Assembly: GCA_037974665.1 (NCBI GenBank)
Contig: CM075770.1
Coordinates: forward strand, 59,345,850-59,409,849
Length of the DNA: 64,000 nt
Source of the DNA: Ehretia macrophylla
Taxonomy: Eukaryota; Streptophyta; Magnoliopsida; Boraginales; Ehretiaceae
Direction: 5' to 3'
Made by a program: the position numbers and the translations under genes. A model generated the notes under the pieces. That model did no database searches. It had not been told where the DNA came from and was given only the letters and a program-made list of their open reading frames with translations. This document shows, one piece after another, positions 10,956 to 23,500 of this stretch (the stretch's first letter is position 1; the number at the start of each line of letters is the position of its first letter).

Positions 10956-13757
10956 ATTCTTACTTGTCAAGGTCATTTAGACGGATTCTGACCCTTGTTA
11001 TTCTTCCTACTCCTGTTCGTCCCGTGTTTGGTGATCTCTTACCTCAACCAATTCACTTCCTATGTTTCTCCAATTGGTCTTAAGGTCGAGTTCATTAACT
11101 AAGGTTAGAATCTTCAAACATAGTCATCAAAGGTGTATGGGTATTCTTGCTATAGAGCTATAATTCGAAAATCATGACTCATGTTGTGTCAATCTCGCAT
11201 TCATACCTCAAAAGGAATATCACAATAATTCCATGATCCTAAGGTGACATACCCTAATTTCAAGATGATAGGTCTATATCCGATTTACATATCCTATCTA
11301 CTAGCTTCAAAACTGTTATCACATAGGTCATACACAAGTTACGGATCATTTCCACGATACAACCCTATTTTCAGGTTGAACTCACCAAACAAACTAATCT
11401 ATCTCAAGTCGTCATCTATCGGTAGTATCATAGTTCTTATCTTGAAGGTACATTGGATTAGTAAATCTTCTAATGACTAGTCTTCTGGTTATAAGCTCCT
11501 ATTCACTAACATCCTTTCCTAGCTTCGTTATTCTTCAAGCTCGTAATCAAGAAGAAAGACCGTTGAGATTCATTAAACTCGAATTCTAATGTTTATCAAG
11601 TATCACCAACAAATTGCCATCGAAAGTGCATAGGTAAACTAATCATGTAGCACTAATACAACTTTTCAAGTAAGTTTCATCAGCTTGTGATCCACAATTT
11701 ATTTTCTTATTCAAATATCTATTTTCAAGTCACGAGGCTTCAGAACTTTCTTTTAATCTTATCCAAAACTCCTAAGGCGAATAGTTTCAACCTCAAATAA
11801 ATTCCACTCACCTCAATCCAAGGTTACGTCATACTTAAGAAGACAATGGTCCTACTCACTTAGCGACCTAATCATTCCTTCGAACACTTAATGCCCGCCA
11901 ATATATATTTGACATTAATGTTACTAAGCTAGGTTCATAGTCATGTAAGTGAGATCAATTCTCTACTAGGTTACTGGTCGTACAACAACAATCCTAGGAC
12001 TATAAATGGGTACCGAAATGATCTAGCTCATAAAATACTTACGCGAGATAACTTCAAGGTTGTATCAACATAAGAATTATGATCTCGAGGCATCTTTCAA
12101 CATAACCTAATAGAACTTCAAAAGTAATCAACCACTTATTTAACTATCACTACAAGATTCACCCTCTATTCAACGACCACGATTCGAAGTTTACCAACCG
12201 CTTGTTTTTAGAAATGAAACGGTGCACTTAAATACGGTTGTCTAACAACAGCCTCTTGGGTCATCGTAACTCTAATTCATATATATCTTAACTATATGAA
12301 ATCTTACTCTTCTCATTTACATGTTCAACTAGCTAAGAGCATCAAGACTCATTGACCTTAGGCCCTAGGGTTCACCATGAATCATCATGCATACTTACTA
12401 TTAGCTATTTAGGATTACTAATCATATTCTAACGACTCCACTTTGCAACTAGATGCTTTAATCTCATTTCCATGGTTTATATAATAGGTCCATCGGTCTT
12501 ACTTAAGGATATATGCTTTCCAACATCCTCTAGGGTATCCAAACAACGAGTGCATAGAATGACTTACTTGCATAATCACAACTAAATCCAAGAGGCACCA
12601 AATTAATACCATGATTCTAAATATCACCGACATCCAACCTAGGACCTTAGCAACATTAGTCATCTAATACATAATTCAATACTTTACACTTCTATCCGTC
12701 CTAACATTTTAGGTGCAGTTTTCCAAACACGAGTTCTAGTTACGTGAATTCCTCAATTCTAGCATCCTTATATCTTGTTATATCAAAGAATCATCAACCT
12801 TGTTAAATTCTGTCTCCAGAGTTGCCTACATGTCTTGAGGTTATCCATCGCTAAGTCACTCAAATACACTATCAATGTCTTAATAATCTAACCCCTAAAA
12901 GTAACTATCGTCAACTTCCACGAATTCATCTTTTAATTTCTAGGTTATGATCTCAACATTTAGTGAACTTGAAACTCGCTAGTATACACCATATCAAATT
13001 CATCAATGCTTGATTCCAATCATGTAAGGATTCAATCGTACGAGTATATTGCCAACTTCTTAGATAGCCTATCAAGCCAATTTTAAGATGTGAGAAATGG
13101 ATTCAAAGAACTCTCCAAGTCAACTTACACTATCAGCACATGAGAATATATACTACTATACATATTTAATAGTATATTCTTATATATAAGGAAAGTTGTA
13201 TGTCCTTAACATTTATTCTTGAACCACAATTAGAAGAACGGTTTAACGGAATCAATAACTTCATAGCTATAAAATTGACAACTTAATCACATGTATAGGT
13301 ATTCCAAAAATAAGGAGATAACTTTACCTCAACAATTATATCCGTGCTACGCATTTTAGACATATGCATATCCAATAATACATACTATCCATCGAGTACC
13401 TGTGAAAAAGCCAAAAATCTCTAACCGAGACTTTTCGTTCTTCCTGCATGAATTCACTTCCTTGAAAGTCCTAATCCTAACTATCTATGTGTATAAACAG
13501 TCATTCATGGTTATATAACATGCACATGTATCAAGGAAGGAGTATAAAAGCATGCATGCATTATTGAGGGCACTAACGTGTCGGTGTGCCTGACACATAA
13601 TACATATAGTCCACAAAGGCACATAGTATTCAATTCTCAAAGCAATTAAAGCACATTAGCTCACATTAGCACATATAAACAAGACATCATAATTACCTTA
13701 GGGCTTCTACCCATGGGCCGAGAGTTGAACCCGACTAACGCCTAGTTACTAAACTAA

Positions 13758-13769
13758 GCTCTGATACCA
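13758..13769 (-). other. Element A primer-binding site
   Basis: Minus strand reads TGGTATCAGAGC, complementary to the 3' end of plant initiator tRNA-Met; the same site is present in element C. Confidence 0.88.
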
Positions 13770-14417
13770 TTCTACTTATAAGGTGTCACGCCCCAACCCG
13801 GCCTATAAAGTTAGACTAGGGTGTGACCTAAAGGTTCAGGACCTGTCACATACTTAACCGTTTATGAAGAATTAACACTTATCGTTTTAGTTTAAACTCC
13901 AAAGTTTTTCGGAAAACCGGCAGCATAACGGCTGTAATTGGGCTCTTTGGTTTGACCTAATTCTCTAAACACCTCAATTATTCCAATCATTAATCCAATT
14001 CCATTAAGGACTCCTATTTGACACCAACCGATTGGCTGACTAGTTTACCTTGAAAGTCTCGTTTGGTTAATAAGCCTAACATGATAACTATGTCCTGTTT
14101 ATTTGTCAATTTCCTATCATGCAAGTACCTATTATCCTTTAGTTTGCAAATGAGCACCTAAGTGACATTAGATAGAATTAACTTACTTGATTGTTCATCT
14201 AGTCGTTTCAATGCCTATGATAACTACCAATTAAGAAAACGAAAACAAACAACCAAATAAAAGTTCATCCAGTTATAGATAGTACAATCCCAGAATTAGA
14301 CCCAAATTACAACGGGGTCATTTACATCAATAAACAACGAGCAACATAAAAGAAATAGTCTTCAAGTAGCATAGTTCACAAATAGCCAAAATCACGCAAA
14401 GCACACAAGACAGGCAA

Positions 14418-14484
14418 TCACTCCAAGGAATCATCGTTAGGCACATCGTCCTCGGGTACCTGTTCTTGATCTTCTTCACCTGAG
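14418..14484 (-). other. Splice-acceptor-like site plus short acidic frame in A 5' LTR
   Basis: Same arrangement as in the 3' LTR, with one base change visible within the frame. Confidence 0.35.
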
Positions 14485-14564
14485 ATGATAAAAGAGGGTG
14501 AGTCCTTATGAACTCAGCGAGGGGGAACGAGAAATAAGTTTTGAAACTCATTTTCCGGTTAAAC

Positions 14565-14969
14565 TTATGAAAATCCCTTTCTCAAACATGAATACAACAG
14601 AAATACAAGTACAGAAATACAAGTACAGAACAGGAATACCGGTCTTTCCTCCCCGAGGTTCTCTAGGATCCAAGCGGGAGTACTTATACACATAATAAAA
14701 AGGATACGACGAGCTTTTGCTCTCAAATCAGTTTCAGAATCAGAAGTTGCGGCCGACTTCAAATCATTCCCCAAAACACACCAGGTGGGTGTACTCCAGA
14801 TGTACCCCAAAATCCTACGACCCAACTTTCCGAGGAAGTCTAGCCCCCAAGCAAGAGAGGGAATGGGACCATGGTGGTCACGGTAACACCGGCAAGCCCG
14901 ATGCCGCCCGGAGTGCATGATCGCTACCATGCCGACAAGAAAGGTTGCAACCTTGTATGCAATGCACAT
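14565..14969 (-). other. LTR-internal open frame, 134 codons (A 5' LTR)
   Basis: Same frame and length as at 7735-8139 with several amino-acid differences. Both LTRs descend from one template, so keeping the frame is weak evidence for coding. Confidence 0.3.
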
Positions 14970-14974
14970 TTATG

Positions 14975-15170
14975 GCAGGTAATATATCATAGTAGGAGGA
15001 TAACAAAGTAGGTTGCCTCCGAACAGTCATAAGATTGCACATTGACCAAGTAAACAGGCAGGGCACGATAAAACAGGTAATATATCACAGTAGGAGGACA
15101 ACAAAGTAGGTTGCCTCCGGACAGTCATAAGATTGCACATTGACAGGTAGACAAGCAAGACACGATAAGA
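14975..15170 (-). repeat. 98-bp tandem duplication in element A 5' LTR
   Basis: The same two-copy segment, at 14975 and 15073. Its presence in both LTRs shows it predates this insertion. Confidence 0.85.
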
Positions 15171-17292
15171 CATGAAAATTTCACTTGAAGGCATATAGAG
15201 TTATATGAAAATTAAACGGGCAGCCATGTAACACATGTAAAACAGGCCATATAACTCATTAAGAAGTCCACGTGATCAAGTGATAAGATTATTCAACATA
15301 CAATGACATCAATCATGGGTTCGGGTGCAAGAAAAGCTTATTTGTCAACATGCAATGGTCAAAATCACATTTGAAGTTATAAGACATTAACGGGCAGCCC
15401 ACTAAGCATATAATTTCCACACAATATCCAAATGATCAACACTTAGCAAGACTACCTAGTCATTAGGGTTTCCGTTTCATGCTTAACCCCGTGATTAAAC
15501 CCTAAGTCAACTCAAAATCATTCTCAAGTCATGCATCATTCAATTCAAACATCCTCAAGTACCCAAAACAGTCCACACAACATTCCAACACCACAATTCC
15601 AAGCAATTAGTACCACAAGAGAGGTTACGTCAATTTTCCAAGCATATAGCTAAGTGAAACCTTTACTGCAATAGGCTATTTTCTCACAATCAATAGGATA
15701 CCCAAAAAATCTCCAAATCTAGTGAATAAGATGTCAAATTAAATCATAACAAGTTAACTAAAATCAGAAACAAACCTTGCATCAATTGGAGTTCGGGATC
15801 ATTAGATATAGCCGAAACAGTGGAATAGCTCAAAACTGTCCAGATTTGCATACTTTTTAGAAATTGTAGTTTTTGAGGTCCTTAGGGTCATTTTTAGCCT
15901 TGGTCCATTTCTTACAAAGTTGTCCAGAACTGAAAAATCTAGCAGCAAACCAAATTTCATGCGTTTTGGACAACATTAACTAAGTAAAATATGGTTCGTT
16001 CCACAAGGTCAGTGCATCTGCCAAAACCTGATTCATTTTTCCAGATTTCCAGATTTGGTCACATTTTAATGATTTGCCATTTTGAGGACTTTAGAGTCAA
16101 AATTAGCTTCGGCCTATTTCTGGGAAAAATGTTCAAAACTGTCCAAACTAGTCATCCACCAATTTTCAAGCATTTTTAACATCATTTGCTTAGCTAAACT
16201 TACCTTGAACAGACTGGTCAGAGAGCTGTCATCCATTTCGACTTCACCTAGCATCATTTTCAAGCCAAGATCTTGCCATGCATGGTTGTTTAAGCTTATG
16301 AACGACCATATATCTCAAGTACAGAAGCAAATACACACATTTATGAGCATTCATGTGAGTTTTTAAAGAGTTTACAAAAGATTTTAACCCTCACCTTTGC
16401 GATCAACCAAAAGATGCTCAAAAACTTGTTGAAGCTTCAAATCTCTTCTTCTTCTTGCTTAGCCGAGATTCCAAATTGGTTTTCTCTATTTTCCTAGCTT
16501 AGTGACCAAGCTCTTAGTACATGCATGAGGTTAGAACAAGAAGAAAAGAAATGGAAGCCCAAAAACTCACCTAGGGCCGAAATGAGGACTTCAAAGGGCA
16601 TGCATGTGTGATTTTCGCATCCTAGCTTGTTTGCTTGAGTTTCTTTGATGATTGCTTGACTTGATCAACCATGGTGTGAAGATGATGAGATATGGAAGGT
16701 GAGAACTCAGCCCAAAACCGAAATGGAGAGAGAGAATGAGAGGGAGAGAGAGAAAATGTGAGGAAAGTGAGAGAAATGAGAGAAAAATGAGGCTTTTGCA
16801 ATTTTTTGAGCATGTGGTCAGCCTTGGGCATACAAATTCAGAATTTTTTTTGTCTTAAAGATGGAATTTTGAAATGTTAGCATGGGCATAGGTGGTTTGG
16901 TCGAAAATGGTGTGAGAATTGAGGTAGAATGAGCAATTTTTTATGCATTGATAAGAGTTTTTGTGTCATGACTTGTCTAGAATTATTTTGAATTAAACAT
17001 GCATGCAAAAATCTGATTTTGTGTCATCTTTTGAATTGTTTTAACATGTGTGTAAGAAAATGTTGGGTATTTAGGAATTTTAGGTAGAATAAAATATAGG
17101 AATGTTTGTTGATGAGTTGAATTATGAATAGAATAATAGATAGTGGAAAATATAGGAATAGTTTAGTATTATTTTATTGTTAGTGGAGTTTGTAGAGAAT
17201 TTGAATTAGGAATATAATATTGGTTAGTGGATTGTGTAGGATTATTTTAGTGCCTAGTGCTTTGTGTAGGATTCTTTCTTGATCAACGTGGT

Positions 17293-17750
17293 GGCATGGA
17301 TTCCTAGGTCTAGGGCACGAATTACGAGGTAGACATGAACTACGAGGTAAGACACGAACTACAAGACTAATGCACGTACTTCAAGACTAATGCAAAGATT
17401 TCAATGCAAATGCATGCAATCCCTAGATAAATGTACGTAAACCAATACAAGACACGTAATTTAAGACACGACTCTTAAACCTAGGTTAAAGCACGCAGTT
17501 CTAGGTTAATGCACACGAAACGAAGAGACACACACAAATCAAGGTCTCGCATGTAAATTAAGGTCATGGCATGTTTATCTAGGTATCGCACGTATATCGA
17601 GGATTAGGGCACACAATTCTAGGTTAAGGCACATATAACAAGGCATGCACGAAACCAGGACAAGGCACGTAATCCAAGGTCGGTCATACAATTCTAGGTC
17701 TAAGGCATGCAAATCGAGGTAAGGCACGTTATTCGGGGTCGGGCCTCACA
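17293..17750 (-). repeat. Degenerate short repeats at the outer end of U3 (A 5' LTR)
   Basis: Counterpart of 10462-10919; GCACG cores recur about every 20 bp. Confidence 0.6.
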
Positions 17751-17755
17751 AGGGC
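17751..17755. repeat. Target site duplication of element A, right
   Basis: AGGGC directly after the right LTR, continuing into normal spacer sequence (AGGGCCCTCT). Confidence 0.95.
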
Positions 17756-18141
17756 CCTCTAATGTTCCGCGAGTAAGGTTGTGGTCCTTTTAACAGTTCA
17801 CGACGTACGATCCGGAACGGAAAAACATAGCAAAAGAAGAAAAGTGGACCGAAACTGATGAAAACGTTCGATTTTGGGCCCCAAAAAGGGCACAGCGAGC
17901 AAGCTAGCTACCCCCGTCGTAGAGCTCTCGGAGAGCTTTGGAACAGTATACTGTGCGCCACGTACCTCCTTACGGATCAAAAGTTATGGGCATCGGAGCG
18001 ATGGAGACCTAGTAACAATCCCTACGCCCTCGGTTTGCTGGCCCAGCCTCCACGTGAAGCGAAGTTGTCTTGCCCAAGGTGAAGTGGGATTCGATAATAG
18101 AAATGTGGTGGATAGAGTATCTTGGCAACCCTAACCAGAGC

Positions 18142-18158
18142 AAAAAAAATTGAAAAGG
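18142..18158 (-). terminator. Pol III T-run terminator (example, copy 11)
   Basis: Immediately after the 3' end in gene sense comes CCTTTTCAA and then eight T. RNA polymerase III terminates at runs of four or more T. Most units have the same T4 then T7-T9 arrangement; a few are interrupted (for example T6-C-TT near copy 31 and T5-G-TT near copy 18). Confidence 0.75.
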
Positions 18159-18277
18159 GGGGTGCAACACGAGGACTTCCCAGGGAGTCACCCATCCTAG
18201 TACTACTCTCGCCCAAGCACGCTTAATTTCGGAGTTCTTATGGGATCCGGTGCATTAGTGCTGGTATGATCGCACCC
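18159..18277 (-). rRNA. 5S rRNA gene copy 11
   Basis: Full length, three changes (C39A, G51A, C92T). Upstream elements and terminator intact. Its downstream spacer shares rare variants with that of copy 14. Confidence 0.95.
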
Positions 18278-18307
18278 GTCATGTTGAGGGCACAATTCCT
18301 TTATGTG
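18278..18307 (-). promoter_or_regulatory. 5S upstream promoter elements (example, copy 11)
   Basis: Read in gene sense, the 30 bases before the gene hold a TATA-like ACATAAAGG at about -29 to -21, a GC pair at -14/-13 and C at -1. This is the layout known for plant 5S genes (TATA-like near -28, GC near -12, C at -1), shifted by one or two bases at the GC. Most units carry the same arrangement. One subfamily instead has CATAATGG. Confidence 0.7.
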
Positions 18308-18836
18308 TTAACGGTTCACAGTCGCAACCTAGAGAGATGGCCTATTCAGAAGGCACAATGGGCTTAACGACAACCCATCTGCTTCAACAACGCAGCATCC
18401 TCGCAAGACATGATATCGTCGCGTTGTAGGGCCCTCTAATGTCCCGCGAGTAAGGTTGTCGTCCTTTTAACAGCTCACGACGTACGATCCGGAATGGAAA
18501 AACATAGCAAAAGAAGAAAAGTGGCCCAAAACTGATGAAAACGTTCGATTTTGGGCACCAAAAAGGGCACATCGAGCAAGTTAGCTGCCCCCGTTGTAGA
18601 GCTTTTGGAGAGCTTTGCAACGATATGCTGTGCGCTGCGTAACTCCTTACGGATCAAAAGTTATGGGCACCGGAGTGACGGAGACCTGGTCACAAGCCCT
18701 ACGCCCTCCGTTTGCAAGCCCAGCCTCCACGTGAAGCGAAGTTGTCTTGCCCAAGGTGCCGTGGTTTTCAATAATAGAAATGTGGTAGATAAAGTATCTT
18801 GGCAACCCTAACCGGTGCTAAAAAAAAGTAAAAATT
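18278..18836 (-). other. Representative 5S intergenic spacer (between copies 11 and 12)
   Basis: A 559-bp spacer typical of the array. In gene sense it runs from the terminator of copy 12's upstream neighbour to the promoter of copy 11. No protein gene is supported: frames that stay open here are closed by stops or indels in many other units. The spacer carries the promoter of copy 11 at its left end and the terminator of copy 12 at its right end. Confidence 0.8.
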
Positions 18837-18955
18837 GGGGTGTCACACGAGGACTTCCCAAAGACTCACCCTTACTACTACTCCTCTCACCCAAGCACGC
18901 TTAACTTCAGAGTTCTGATGGGATCCGGTGCATTAGTGCTGGTATGATCGCACCC
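18837..18955 (-). rRNA. 5S rRNA gene copy 12, degenerate
   Basis: Full length, 12 changes: C47T, C67T, T73G, C78G, G82T, T84A, C91G, C92T, C94T, C95T, T112G, G113A. Box C is badly hit. Upstream CATAATGG variant. Confidence 0.92.
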
Positions 18956-19512
18956 GTCATGTTGAGGTCACAATTCCATTATGTGTAAACGGATCACAAT
19001 CCCAGCCAAGAGAGATGGCCCATTCAGAAGGCCCAATGGGCTTAACGACAACCCATCCGCTTCAACAACGCAGCATCCTCGCAAGACGTGATATCGACGC
19101 GTTGTAGGGCCCTCTAATGTCTCGTGAGTAGGGTTGTCGTCATTTTTACAGCTCACGACGTACGATCCGGGATAGAAAAACATAGCAAAAGAAGAAAAGT
19201 GGCCCAAAATTGATGAAAATGTTTGATTTTTGGCTCCAAAAAGGGCACAGCGAGCAAGCTGGCTGCCCCCGTCATAGATCTCTCGGAGTGCTTTGCAACG
19301 GTATGCTGTGCGCCACGTAACTCCTTACGAATCAAAAGTTATGGGCACCGGAGCGACGGAGACCTGGTCACAAGCCCTACGCCCTCGTTTGCTGGCCCAG
19401 CCTCCACGTGAAGCGAAGTTGTCTTGCCCAAGGTGCCGTGGGATTCGATAATAGAAATGTGGTGGATAAAGTATCTTGGCAACCCTAACCGGAGCAAAAA
19501 AAATTTAAAAGG

Positions 19513-19630
19513 GGGGTGCAACACGAGGACTTCCCAGGGAGTCACCATCCTAGTACTACTCTCGCCCAAGCATGCTTAATTTCAGAGTTCTGATGGGATC
19601 TGGTGCATTAGTGCTGGTATGATCGCACCC
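19513..19630 (-). rRNA. 5S rRNA gene copy 13 (1-nt deletion)
   Basis: 118 nt. One G of the GGG at RNA 85-87 in box C is missing; further changes G30A, C47T, G51A, G58A, C92T. Confidence 0.93.
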
Positions 19631-20186
19631 GTCATGTTGAGGGCACAATTCGTTTATGTGTTAACGGTTCACAGTCCCTGCCTAGAGAGATGGCCCATTC
19701 AGAAGGCCCAATGGGCTTACCGCCAACACATCCGCTCCAACAACGTAGCATCCTCGCAAGACGTGATACCGCCGCGTTGTAGGGCCCTCTAATGTCCAGC
19801 AAGTAAGGTTGTGGTCCTTTTAACAGCTCACGACATACGATCCGGGACGGAAAAACATAGCAAAAGAAGAAAAGTGGCCCGAAACTGAGGAAAATGCAGA
19901 TTTTGGGCTCCAAAAAGGGCACAGCAAGCAAGCTAACTTCCCCCGTCGTAGAGCTCTCAGAGAGCCTTGCAACGGTATGCTATGCGCCGTGTAACTCCTT
20001 ACAGATCAAAAGTTATGGTCACCGGAGCGACGGAGACCTATTCACTAGCCCTACGCCCTCGGTTTGCTGGCCCAACCTCCACGTGAAGCGAAGTTGTCTT
20101 GCCCAAGGTGAAGTGGGATTCGATAATAGAAATGTGGTGGATAGAGTATCTTGGCAACCCTAACCAGAGCAAAAAAAATTGAAAAG

Positions 20187-20305
20187 GGGGTGCAACACGA
20201 GGACTTCCTAGGGAGTCACCCATCCTAGTACTACTCACGCCCAAGCACGCTTAATTTCGGAGTTCTGATGGGATCCGGTGCATTTGTACTGGTATGATCG
20301 CACTC
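20187..20305 (-). rRNA. 5S rRNA gene copy 14
   Basis: Full length. Changes: G2A, C18T, T21A, G51A, A69T, C92T, G97A. The solo LTR sits 92 bp upstream of its start. Confidence 0.94.
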
Positions 20306-20392
20306 GTCATGTTGAGGGCACAATTCCTTTATGTGTTAACGGTTCACAGTCGCAGCCTAGAGAGATGGCCCATTCAGAAGGCCCAATGGGTT

Positions 20393-20397
20393 TAACG
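20393..20397. repeat. Target site duplication of solo LTR, left
   Basis: TAACG before the LTR. Confidence 0.93.
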
Positions 20398-20798
20398 TGT
20401 GAGGCCCGACCCCGAATAACGTGTTCTACCTCGATTTGCGTGCCTTAGACCTAAAATTAAATGACCGACCTTGGATTACGTGTCCTGTCTTAGTTTTCGT
20501 GCATACCTCGTCATATGTGCCTTGACCTAGAATAGTGTGCCCTAATCCCCGACTCATGTGCGATACCTAGAAATACGTGCCCTGACCTCGATGTACGTGC
20601 GTTACCTCGTTTCGTGTGCCCTAACCTTGAATTGCGTACCTTAACCTAGATATAGAGTCATGCCTTGATTTGCGTGCATTTGCATTATAATCTGTGTATT
20701 TATCTTGAAGTACGTGCATTAGTCTTGAAGTTCGTGTCTTACCTCGAAGTTCGTGTCTACCTCGTAATTCGTGCCCTAGACCTAGGAATCCGTGCCAC
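20398..20798 (+). repeat. Degenerate short repeats at the outer end of U3 (solo LTR B)
   Basis: CGTGCC-type repeats spaced about 17-24 bp, such as CGTGCCCTGACCTCGATGTA, forming the first 400 bp of the LTR. Confidence 0.6.
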
Positions 20799-23500
20799 CA
20801 TATTGATCAAGAAAGAATCTTACACAAAGCACTAGACACTAAAATAATCCTACACAATCCACTAACCAATATTATATTCCTAATTCAAATTCTCTACAAA
20901 CTCCAATAACAATACAATAATACTAAACTCTTCCTACATTTCCTACTAACTATTATTCTATTCATAATTCAACTTATCAACAAACATTCCTATATTTTAT
21001 TTTACCTAGATTCTCTCAATCCCCAACATTCCTATTACAATTCTAATGACACAAATGCATAAAAAATTAGTCCTAGACAAACTATGACAAAACACTTAAC
21101 ACAATGCATAAAAAATTGCTCAAATTCTCCTCAAATCTCCACCATTTTCGACCAAGTGCTCCATGCCCATGCTAGCCATTTCAAAATACTCCTTGCAGAC
21201 ACAAAAAGTCTGAATTTGTATGCCCAAGGCTGACCATATGCTCAAAAAAATTGCAAAGCCATCACTTTTATCATATTCTCTCATTTTCTCTCAATTTCTC
21301 TCACTTCCCTCTCATTTTCTCTCTCCCTTTCGGTTTTGCCTGCCTTCCCTCCACCTCTTAGCTCATCTTCATCATCCTAAGGTGCATCAAGACAAACCAT
21401 AAGCAAAGAAACTCACCAAAGCAAGCTAGGATGCAAGAAACACACATGCAAGCATTTTGAGTTACCATTTTCGGCCTAGGTAAGTTTTCTTGGCTTCCAT
21501 TTCTTTTCTTCTTGTTCTAACCTCATGCATGTGCTAAGAGATTGATCACTAGGCTAGGAAAAATAGAGAAACCAAGTTGGAATCTCGGCTAAGCAAGAAG
21601 AAGAAGAGATTTGAAGCTTCAACAAGTTTTTTATGCATCTTGTGGTTGATTGCTAAGGTGAGGGTTAAAACCTTTTGAAAACTCTTCAAAAATTCACATG
21701 CATGCTCATATATGTGTGTATTTGCTTCTGTACTTGAGCTATATGGTCGTTCATAAGCTTAAATTACCATGCATGGCAAGATCTTGGCTTGAAAATGATG
21801 CTAGGTGAAGTCGAAATTGTTGACAGCTCTCAGACCAGTATGTTCGAGGTAAGTTTAGCTAGGAAAATGACGTTGAAAATGCTTTAAAATTGTTAGATGA
21901 CTAGTTTGGACAGTTTTGAACATTTTTCCAAGAAATAGGCCGAAGCTAATTCTGACTCTAAGGTCCTCAAAATGGCAAATCTTTAAAATGTGACCAAATC
22001 TGGAAATCTGGAAAAATGAAGAAGGTTTTGGCAGATGCACTGACCTTGTGGAACGAACAATATTTGACTTAGTAAATGATGTCCAAAATGCATGAAATGC
22101 GGTGTGGTGCTTGATTTTTCAGTTCTGGACAATTTTTTCGGAAATGGACCAAGGCTAAAACTGACACTAAGGACCTCAAAAACGTCAATTTCTGGAAAGT
22201 GTGCAAATCTGGACAGTTTTGTGCTATTCCACTGTTTCGGCTATATCTAACGATCCCGAACTCCAATTGATGCAAGGTTTGTTTCTGATTTTAGTTAACT
22301 TCTTAAGCTTTAATTTGACATCTTATTCACTGAATTTGGAGATTGTTTTCTTATCCGATTGATTGTGAGAAGACAGCCTATTGCAGTAAGGGTTTCACTT
22401 AATGTTGTGTTTAGTAAAATTGTTGTGACTCCTCTTGTTATATTAAATACTTGGGATTATAGCTACGGGATGTTGTGTGGACTGTGTTGAATGTTTGAGG
22501 ATGTTGAATTAAATGATGCATGGTTTGAGATTGACTTTGAGTTGGGTTGAGGCTCAAATTGCACGAATATACATGAAATGGAAACCCTAATGACTAGGTA
22601 GTTTTGCTAAGTATTGATCAATTGGACATTGTGTGGGAATTATATGCTTAGTGGGCTGCCCGTAAATGTCTTATAACTTCAAATGTGATTTTGACCATTG
22701 CATGTTGACAAATAAGCTTTTCTTGCACCCGAACCCGTGATTGATGTCCTTGCCTGTTGAATAATCTTGTCACTTGATCATGTGGGCTTCTTAATGAGTT
22801 ATATGGCCTGTTTTACATGTGTTACATGGCTGCCCGTTTAATTTTCATATAACTCTATATGCCTTTCAAGTGAAATTTCCTGTCTCATCATGCCCTGCTT
22901 GTTTACCTATCAATGTGCAATCTTATGACTGTCCGGAGGTAACCTACTTTGTTGTCCTCCTATTGTGATATATTACCTGTCATAAATGTGCATTGCATAC
23001 AAGGTTGCAACCTTTCTTGTTGGCATGGTAGCGATCACACACACCGGGCGGCATCGGGCTGCCGGTGCACCCGTGACTACCATGGTCCCATTCCCTCTCT
23101 TGCTTGGGGGCTAGACTTCTTCGGAGAGTTGGGTGGTAGGATTTCCGGGTACATCCGGAGTACACCCACCTGTCGTGTTTGGGGAATGATTTGAAGTCGG
23201 CCTCACCAACTGATTCTGGAACTGATCTGAGAGCAAAAGCTCACCGTATCCTTTTACTGTGTGTATAAGTACTCTCGTTTGGTTCCTAGAGAACCTCGGG
23301 GAGGAAAGACTGGTACTTCTATTCCCTTACTTTGTATCCGTTACTCGATTTGTTTCATATATTTGCATACCTTATTATTTGTAATACGTGACATGTTTTC
23401 AAAAAAATGAGTTTTGATAAGTTGAACCGGAAAATGAGTTTCAAAACCTATTTCTCGTTCCCCCTCGCTAAGTTCATAAGGACTCACCCTCTTTTATCAT

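Larger units (their letters stand above)
10920..13783 (-). other. Element A internal region, non-coding
   Basis: 2864 bp, AT-rich, without a long open frame in any of six frames and without recognisable gag, protease, RT or integrase motifs. The longest frame is 78 codons on the wrong strand (11244-11480) and has no recognisable features. Near 13142-13187 an AT-rich imperfect inverted repeat (GAATATATACT...AGTATATTC) is visible. I see nothing else. Confidence 0.75.
6954..17750 (-). mobile_element. Element A: non-autonomous LTR retrotransposon (LARD-like)
   Basis: Two near-identical direct LTRs (3966 and 3967 bp, TG...CA on both strands) flank 2864 bp of internal DNA. On the minus strand the order is LTR, primer-binding site (TGGTATCAGAGC at 13758-13769), non-coding internal region, polypurine tract next to the left LTR. 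No gag or pol frame exists on either strand. Target duplication AGGGC at 6949-6953 and 17751-17755. Long LTRs with a non-coding interior fit the large retrotransposon derivative (LARD) type. LTRs, primer site and polypurine flank are homologous to element C, so C-type relatives are the likely source of enzymes (inference). Confidence 0.9.
13784..17750 (-). repeat. Element A 5' LTR
   Basis: 3967 bp; the primer-binding site lies 14 bases from its inner edge. Transcription of the element would start inside this LTR and run leftwards. Confidence 0.93.
17751..20397 (-). repeat. 5S rDNA tandem array, second block (copies 11-14)
   Basis: Array resumes directly after element A with the duplicated target AGGGC. 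Copy 10 to copy 11 is 11478 bp; removing element A (10797 bp) and one 5-bp duplication leaves 676 bp, a normal unit. Four genes follow before the solo LTR. Copies 11 and 14 share a spacer variant, described under findings. Confidence 0.95.

Noticed and set aside
11244-11480. 78-codon frame in the interior of element A
   Set aside because: Wrong strand for the element, low-complexity composition, no motif. Chance is enough.
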